From assembly GCA_028822585.1 (NCBI GenBank), contig JAPKDL010000021.1:1-37049 (forward strand): a stretch of 37,049 bases of DNA, written 5' to 3'. The translations under genes were made by a program, and so were the position numbers. The notes below the pieces were generated by a model. The model was not told the DNA's origin. It did not search any database and saw only the letters and a program-made list of their open reading frames with translations. Origin of the DNA: Alphaproteobacteria bacterium. Its GTDB lineage: Bacteria > Pseudomonadota > Alphaproteobacteria > UBA8366 > GCA-2717185. This document shows positions 33,695 to 37,049 of this stretch, piece by piece. Each line of letters begins with the position of its first letter. The first letter of the stretch is position 1.

Positions 33695-35014
33695 ATGGCG
33701 ATGACGAATGAAACCCATGACGCTGGATTGTCGAGCTGGGTCAGCACGGCTAATACGGCGAAGACAGACTTTCCAATTCAGAATTTGCCGTTCGGCATTT
33801 TTCGACGTCATGGCGACGATGAACCCTTTCGGGGCGGAGTCGCAATTGGCGATCAGATTTTGGACATGGCGGCGTGTGCGGCGGCTGAATTGTTTGACGG
33901 TGTCGCGGCTGCCGCTGCTGCTACGGCGGCGGAGTCGTCGCTAAATTCGCTCATGGCGCTTGGCCCAGGTCACTGGTCGGCTCTGCGATTGGCGGTATCG
34001 CGTTTGTTGCGAAGAGGTTCGCCGGATCAGGCAGCGGGCGCGGCGGCACTTGTGCCCATGGATGAGGTTGAATACGCGGTGCCAAGCGTCATCGCAAATT
34101 ATACTGATTTTTACACGTCGCTGGATCACGCCACGAATGGCGGACGCCTAAACCGTCGGGAACCTCCGTTATTTCCGAATTTCAAGCACATGCCGGTCGC
34201 CTATCATGGGCGCGCGTCCTCGGTGACGATTAGCGGGGCGCCGTGCCGTCGACCCTGGGGACAGATTGTCCGGCCCGGTGCGGATGCGCCGACGTTTGAA
34301 CCGGTGCGGATGTTGGATTATGAAATGGAGATAGGCGCTTATGTCGGCGTTGGAAATCCCATGGGGTACCCCATACCACTGGTGGAAGCGGATCAGCGGG
34401 TGTTCGGCCTATGCCTATTGAATGATTGGTCGGCGCGGGACATTCAAGGGTGGGAAATGCAGCCCTTGGGACCGTTTCTCTCGAAAAGCTTTATGACATC
34501 GGTCTCGCCCTGGGTCGTCACTATGGAAGCGTTGGTGCCCTTTCGCGTGCCTGCCGCCGACCGGGGTGCGGAAGCGCCTGCGCTGGCACCATATTTAGAC
34601 GACCCGTCGGATCGGGCGGACGGCGGTGTTGATGTGACGGTAGAAGTGTCTTTTTTGTCTGAGAAAATGCGCGCGGCGGGGTTGGCGGCGGATTTTCGCA
34701 GTCGAGGCTATTTCCGCAAAAATTATTGGACGATATTTCAAATGCTGGCGCATCACGCCAGCAATGGCTGCAACCTGGAAACTGGAGATTTATACGGTAG
34801 CGGAACTGTTTCGGGCCCGGTGCGGGACGAAATGGGTTGCCTCCTGGAGCTTACAGACCGGGGTGCGTCTCCCTTCCAGCTTCCTAATGGCGAGGACCGC
34901 ACGTTTCTGGAAGACGGCGACGAGGTGATTTTTCGAGGACATTGTGCTCGAAACGGTTTTGCCTCCATAGGTTTTGGAAAGTGCCGGGGCCGCGTTGCGC
35001 CAGCTCATAGTTGA
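33695..35014 (+). CDS. fahA: fumarylacetoacetase
   Basis: A 439-residue fumarylacetoacetate hydrolase of the full-length type, which cleaves fumarylacetoacetate to fumarate and acetoacetate in the homogentisate pathway. Family blocks are FPIQNLPFGIF, NYTDFYTSLDHATNGG, FKHMPVAYHGRASSV, DYEMEIGAYVGVGNPMG, NDWSARDIQGWEMQPLGPFL and SKSFMTSVSPWVV. These carry the metal-binding and catalytic Asp/Glu/His residues. GGGAGA (33680-33685) precedes ATG 33695; ATG 33701 is an alternative. Homogentisate dioxygenase and maleylacetoacetate isomerase are not in the window, so either the pathway genes are elsewhere or the enzyme serves another acylpyruvate. Confidence 0.92.
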   Translation: MAMTNETHDAGLSSWVSTANTAKTDFPIQNLPFGIFRRHGDDEPFRGGVAIGDQILDMAACAAAELFDGVAAAAAATAAESSLNSLMALGPGHWSALRLAVSRLLRRGSPDQAAGAAALVPMDEVEYAVPSVIANYTDFYTSLDHATNGGRLNRREPPLFPNFKHMPVAYHGRASSVTISGAPCRRPWGQIVRPGADAPTFEPVRMLDYEMEIGAYVGVGNPMGYPIPLVEADQRVFGLCLLNDWSARDIQGWEMQPLGPFLSKSFMTSVSPWVVTMEALVPFRVPAADRGAEAPALAPYLDDPSDRADGGVDVTVEVSFLSEKMRAAGLAADFRSRGYFRKNYWTIFQMLAHHASNGCNLETGDLYGSGTVSGPVRDEMGCLLELTDRGASPFQLPNGEDRTFLEDGDEVIFRGHCARNGFASIGFGKCRGRVAPAHS

Positions 35015-35160
35015 TAGCCGTTGAGAGCGACGAACCCCGTTAATCTAATAATTAGTATGGACAAAGGGAATGGTGAATGCGAACTTAGTTATTAACGTGT
35101 CTGAATTTACACGGTAATAATAAGAAACTATTGAATTAAACCCACAAGAGGAGGCCCTTA

Positions 35161-36765
35161 ATGTACGGGAAGAAAATAGCGGTTATGGCGGCTGTGTCGC
35201 TGTTAGCCGGGGCGTATGTCGCCGATGTAGCGTATGCACAGAAATACGGGGGTATTTTAAAACCCTATCACAGAGGAACGCCACCGAGCGGGTCCATTCA
35301 TGAAGAGGCGACAAACTCGACAGTTACGCCTTACATGCCGGTTATGAACAATTTGGTCCTGTATGACCAAGGTAAAGCGATTAACAGTCTGGAAACGATT
35401 GTTCCTGATTTGGCTACAAGCTGGTCTTGGAGTGCTGATAATAAGGATTTAACGTTCAAACTGCGTAAGGGCGTGAAATGGCACGATGGCAAACCTTTCA
35501 CCTCTGCGGATGTCAAATGCACATGGTATGATTTGATTTTGGGCAATGGCGGTAGTAAATACAAATTGCGTAAAAACCCGCGCAAAGCCTGGTATAAAAA
35601 CCTAAAGGGCGTCAAGACGAATGGCGATCATGAAGTCACTTTCAATTTTGGTCGTCCGCAGCCTGCGATTTTAACGCTTCTGGCGTCGGGTTATTCGCCG
35701 GTTTATCCGTGTCACGTGTCGCCAAAGAAAATGCGCACGCACCCAATTGGAACCGGACCGTTTAAGTTCGTTTCACTGAAGCAGAACGAAAGCGTCAAAT
35801 TCACCAAGAATAAGGACTATTGGAAAAAAGACCGTCCGTATCTTGATGGCATTGAACACACGATCATAAAAAGCCGTTCGACGCGTGTCCTGGCCTTTAA
35901 CGCTGGCAAGTTCGACATGACCTTCAATGCGGACGTTACCGTTCCGTTGCATGCTGAAGTAATGACCCTAAACCCGACGGCGAATTGCCAACGTGTGATG
36001 GGCGCGAGCATCAATTTGATTGTCAACCAGGCGAAGCCTCCGTTTGACAATGCCAAGATCCGTAAAGCCATGGTGCTGACGCTTGATCGTAAATCGGTCA
36101 TCGACATTATCAGCAAGGGTGAAAATCTGATGGGCGGGGCCATGTCGCCTCCACCGCAGGGTGTCTGGGGCTTTACGCCTGAGTTCATCAAAACGGTTGC
36201 GGGCTTTGGTGGCGACGTGAAAGCGGCGCGGGCGGAAGCACGTAAATTGATGGAAAGCATCGGTTACGGGCCGAATAATCGTTTGAAAGTTGATGTGTCC
36301 ACGCGGAATATTGCAACCTATCGTGACCCTGCGGTATTGCTGATTGATCACCTGAAGGAGGTCTATATTGACGGCACCCTGAAGACGATTGAAACCAGTA
36401 ACTGGCATGCCACGGTAGCCCGTAAGGACTACATGGTCGGCTTGAACGCGACAGCCGTTGGCGTTGATGATCCGGATGCGAATTTCTACGAGAATTATTC
36501 GTGCGGTTCGCAACGGAACTATACGGGTTACTGCAAGCCAGAAATGGAAAAGCTGTTTGAAAAGCAATCCATGATGACTGATCAGAAAGCCCGTGCGAAA
36601 CTCGTCCTGGAAATTGACAAAAAGCTCCAGGAAGACGCTGCACGTCCGATTATAATGCACAACCAATCGTACACTTGTACGCAAGCTTATGTGAAAGGCT
36701 ACGTTGCGCACGTGAACAGCCTTTACAACGGCTGGCGTATGGAAGACGTTTGGATGGACAAATAA
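35161..36765 (+). CDS. ABC transporter substrate-binding protein, family 5 (DppA/OppA-like)
   Basis: A 534-residue periplasmic solute-binding protein for peptides, opines or similar compounds. A signal peptide is clear: KK near the N terminus, a hydrophobic core, and cleavage likely after AYA (residue 26). The family-5 block KLRKGVKWHDGKPFTSADVK is typical, and VRIRKAM-like NAKIRKAMVLTLDRKSVIDI follows later. An excellent AGAGGAGG site lies before ATG 35161. Next comes a strong terminator and then the permease gene, the usual order for such importers. The substrate cannot be told from sequence. Confidence 0.92.
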   Translation: MYGKKIAVMAAVSLLAGAYVADVAYAQKYGGILKPYHRGTPPSGSIHEEATNSTVTPYMPVMNNLVLYDQGKAINSLETIVPDLATSWSWSADNKDLTFKLRKGVKWHDGKPFTSADVKCTWYDLILGNGGSKYKLRKNPRKAWYKNLKGVKTNGDHEVTFNFGRPQPAILTLLASGYSPVYPCHVSPKKMRTHPIGTGPFKFVSLKQNESVKFTKNKDYWKKDRPYLDGIEHTIIKSRSTRVLAFNAGKFDMTFNADVTVPLHAEVMTLNPTANCQRVMGASINLIVNQAKPPFDNAKIRKAMVLTLDRKSVIDIISKGENLMGGAMSPPPQGVWGFTPEFIKTVAGFGGDVKAARAEARKLMESIGYGPNNRLKVDVSTRNIATYRDPAVLLIDHLKEVYIDGTLKTIETSNWHATVARKDYMVGLNATAVGVDDPDANFYENYSCGSQRNYTGYCKPEMEKLFEKQSMMTDQKARAKLVLEIDKKLQEDAARPIIMHNQSYTCTQAYVKGYVAHVNSLYNGWRMEDVWMDK

Positions 36766-36783
36766 TCTAAACAACTACATTCC

Positions 36784-36832
36784 GGGGCCGCGGTGGGTTA
36801 TTTCCGCGGCCCCGATTTTTTTGTTTTTTTTT
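36784..36832 (+). terminator. strong hairpin terminator after the solute-binding protein gene
   Basis: GGGGCCGCGG (36784-36793) pairs perfectly with CCGCGGCCCC (36804-36813) in a 10-bp stem, extendable by a C-G pair. A long T-rich tract (36816-36832) follows. It lies between the binding-protein gene and the permease gene and probably attenuates expression of the permease genes relative to the binding protein. Confidence 0.88.
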
Positions 36833-36910
36833 CTGATTTGTTTAAATATTTGGCAATTTTTATTTAACAGCGGCCAATTTAGAGCTGCAGGTTATGCAAG
36901 GGGACAGGTT

Positions 36911-37049
36911 GTGGGAACCTATCTAATAAAGCGTTTCTTTTTGATGTTGCTGACGCTTGTCGGTATGTCGATCATCATATTCGTGTTGTTGCGACTGATG
37001 CCCGGTAACATTGTTGACATCATGTTTGATTCGGCTGGGTTTGTTGACC
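36911..37049 (+). CDS. ABC transporter permease, DppB/OppB-like (partial, 5' end)
   Basis: The first 46 residues of an inner-membrane permease, cut by the window edge. It starts GTG 36911 with AAGGGG (36898-36903) 7 bases upstream and reads YLIKRFFLMLLTLVGMSIII, then FVLLRLMPGN. A first transmembrane helix followed by RLMPGN is the standard start of family-5 importer permeases. It fits the binding-protein gene upstream, with a terminator and about 145 bases between. Confidence 0.85.
   Translation, partial: MGTYLIKRFFLMLLTLVGMSIIIFVLLRLMPGNIVDIMFDSAGFVD

Noticed and set aside
1-37049. CRISPR arrays, insertion sequences, integrases or phage genes
   Set aside because: No regular repeat arrays, transposase motifs or terminal inverted repeats were seen. 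The decayed genes show point indels rather than IS boundaries.

Overview
The window looks like a chromosomal segment of an alphaproteobacterium, probably a marine, aerobic, carboxylate-degrading Rhodospirillales-type organism. This is inferred from the mix of acyl-CoA enzymes, a BdhA-type 3-hydroxybutyrate dehydrogenase, dipeptide-type ABC transport, and a UGSC-type selenoprotein, a family known mainly from marine microbial sequence. No plasmid, phage, IS or CRISPR signature was seen.

Layout. 1-860: a decayed gene remnant, then tRNA-Pro(CGG) with its own promoter and a hairpin terminator. 863-4255: class I aminotransferase (+), then an alpha/beta hydrolase and an Fe-S protein in one minus-strand operon. 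4362-7225: a small lipoprotein-like ORF, an acyl-CoA carboxylase carboxyltransferase and a TauE/SafE permease. 7226-8558: a decayed zone with a possible PilZ remnant and a TauD-like pseudogene. 8584-10544 (-): a thioredoxin-fold/large-domain protein translationally coupled to a UGSC selenoprotein that is read through an in-frame UGA. 10698-16650 (+): a MenB/BadI-like ring hydrolase, AMP-forming CoA ligase, hydratase, SDR, acyl-CoA dehydrogenase and BdhA. This set matches the reaction order for activating, beta-oxidising and opening an alicyclic carboxylate. 16664-18868 (-): a cupin and a GMC oxidoreductase. 19099-26110 (+): two acyl-CoA dehydrogenase subunits, an ADP-forming-type acyl-CoA synthetase and three tandem crotonase paralogues, closed by a hairpin. 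26156-28505 (-): a CoA-transferase B subunit and a ThDP enzyme. 28710-29286: an MFS C-terminal remnant and a small unknown ORF. 29574-35014: a TauD dioxygenase, LLM flavin monooxygenase, Nudix hydrolase, amidase and fumarylacetoacetase. 35161-37049: a peptide/opine-type ABC substrate-binding protein, a terminator, and the start of the permease gene.

The genes together suggest scavenging and oxidation of organic acids, amides and cyclic or aromatic carboxylates. CoA activation, beta-oxidation and hydrolytic C-C cleavage would feed 3-hydroxybutyrate/acetoacetate, fumarate and acetyl-CoA.

The main discovery is the selenoprotein gene at 8584-9108. A conventional caller would split it into two small hypothetical ORFs. 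Its UGA is followed by Gly-Ser-Cys and by a 7-bp hairpin with a GUU loop at the distance expected for a bacterial SECIS element. It shares an ATGA start/stop overlap with a CPTC thioredoxin-like partner. No selenocysteine machinery (selA, selB, selC, selD) is in the window, so it must lie elsewhere if the gene is functional.
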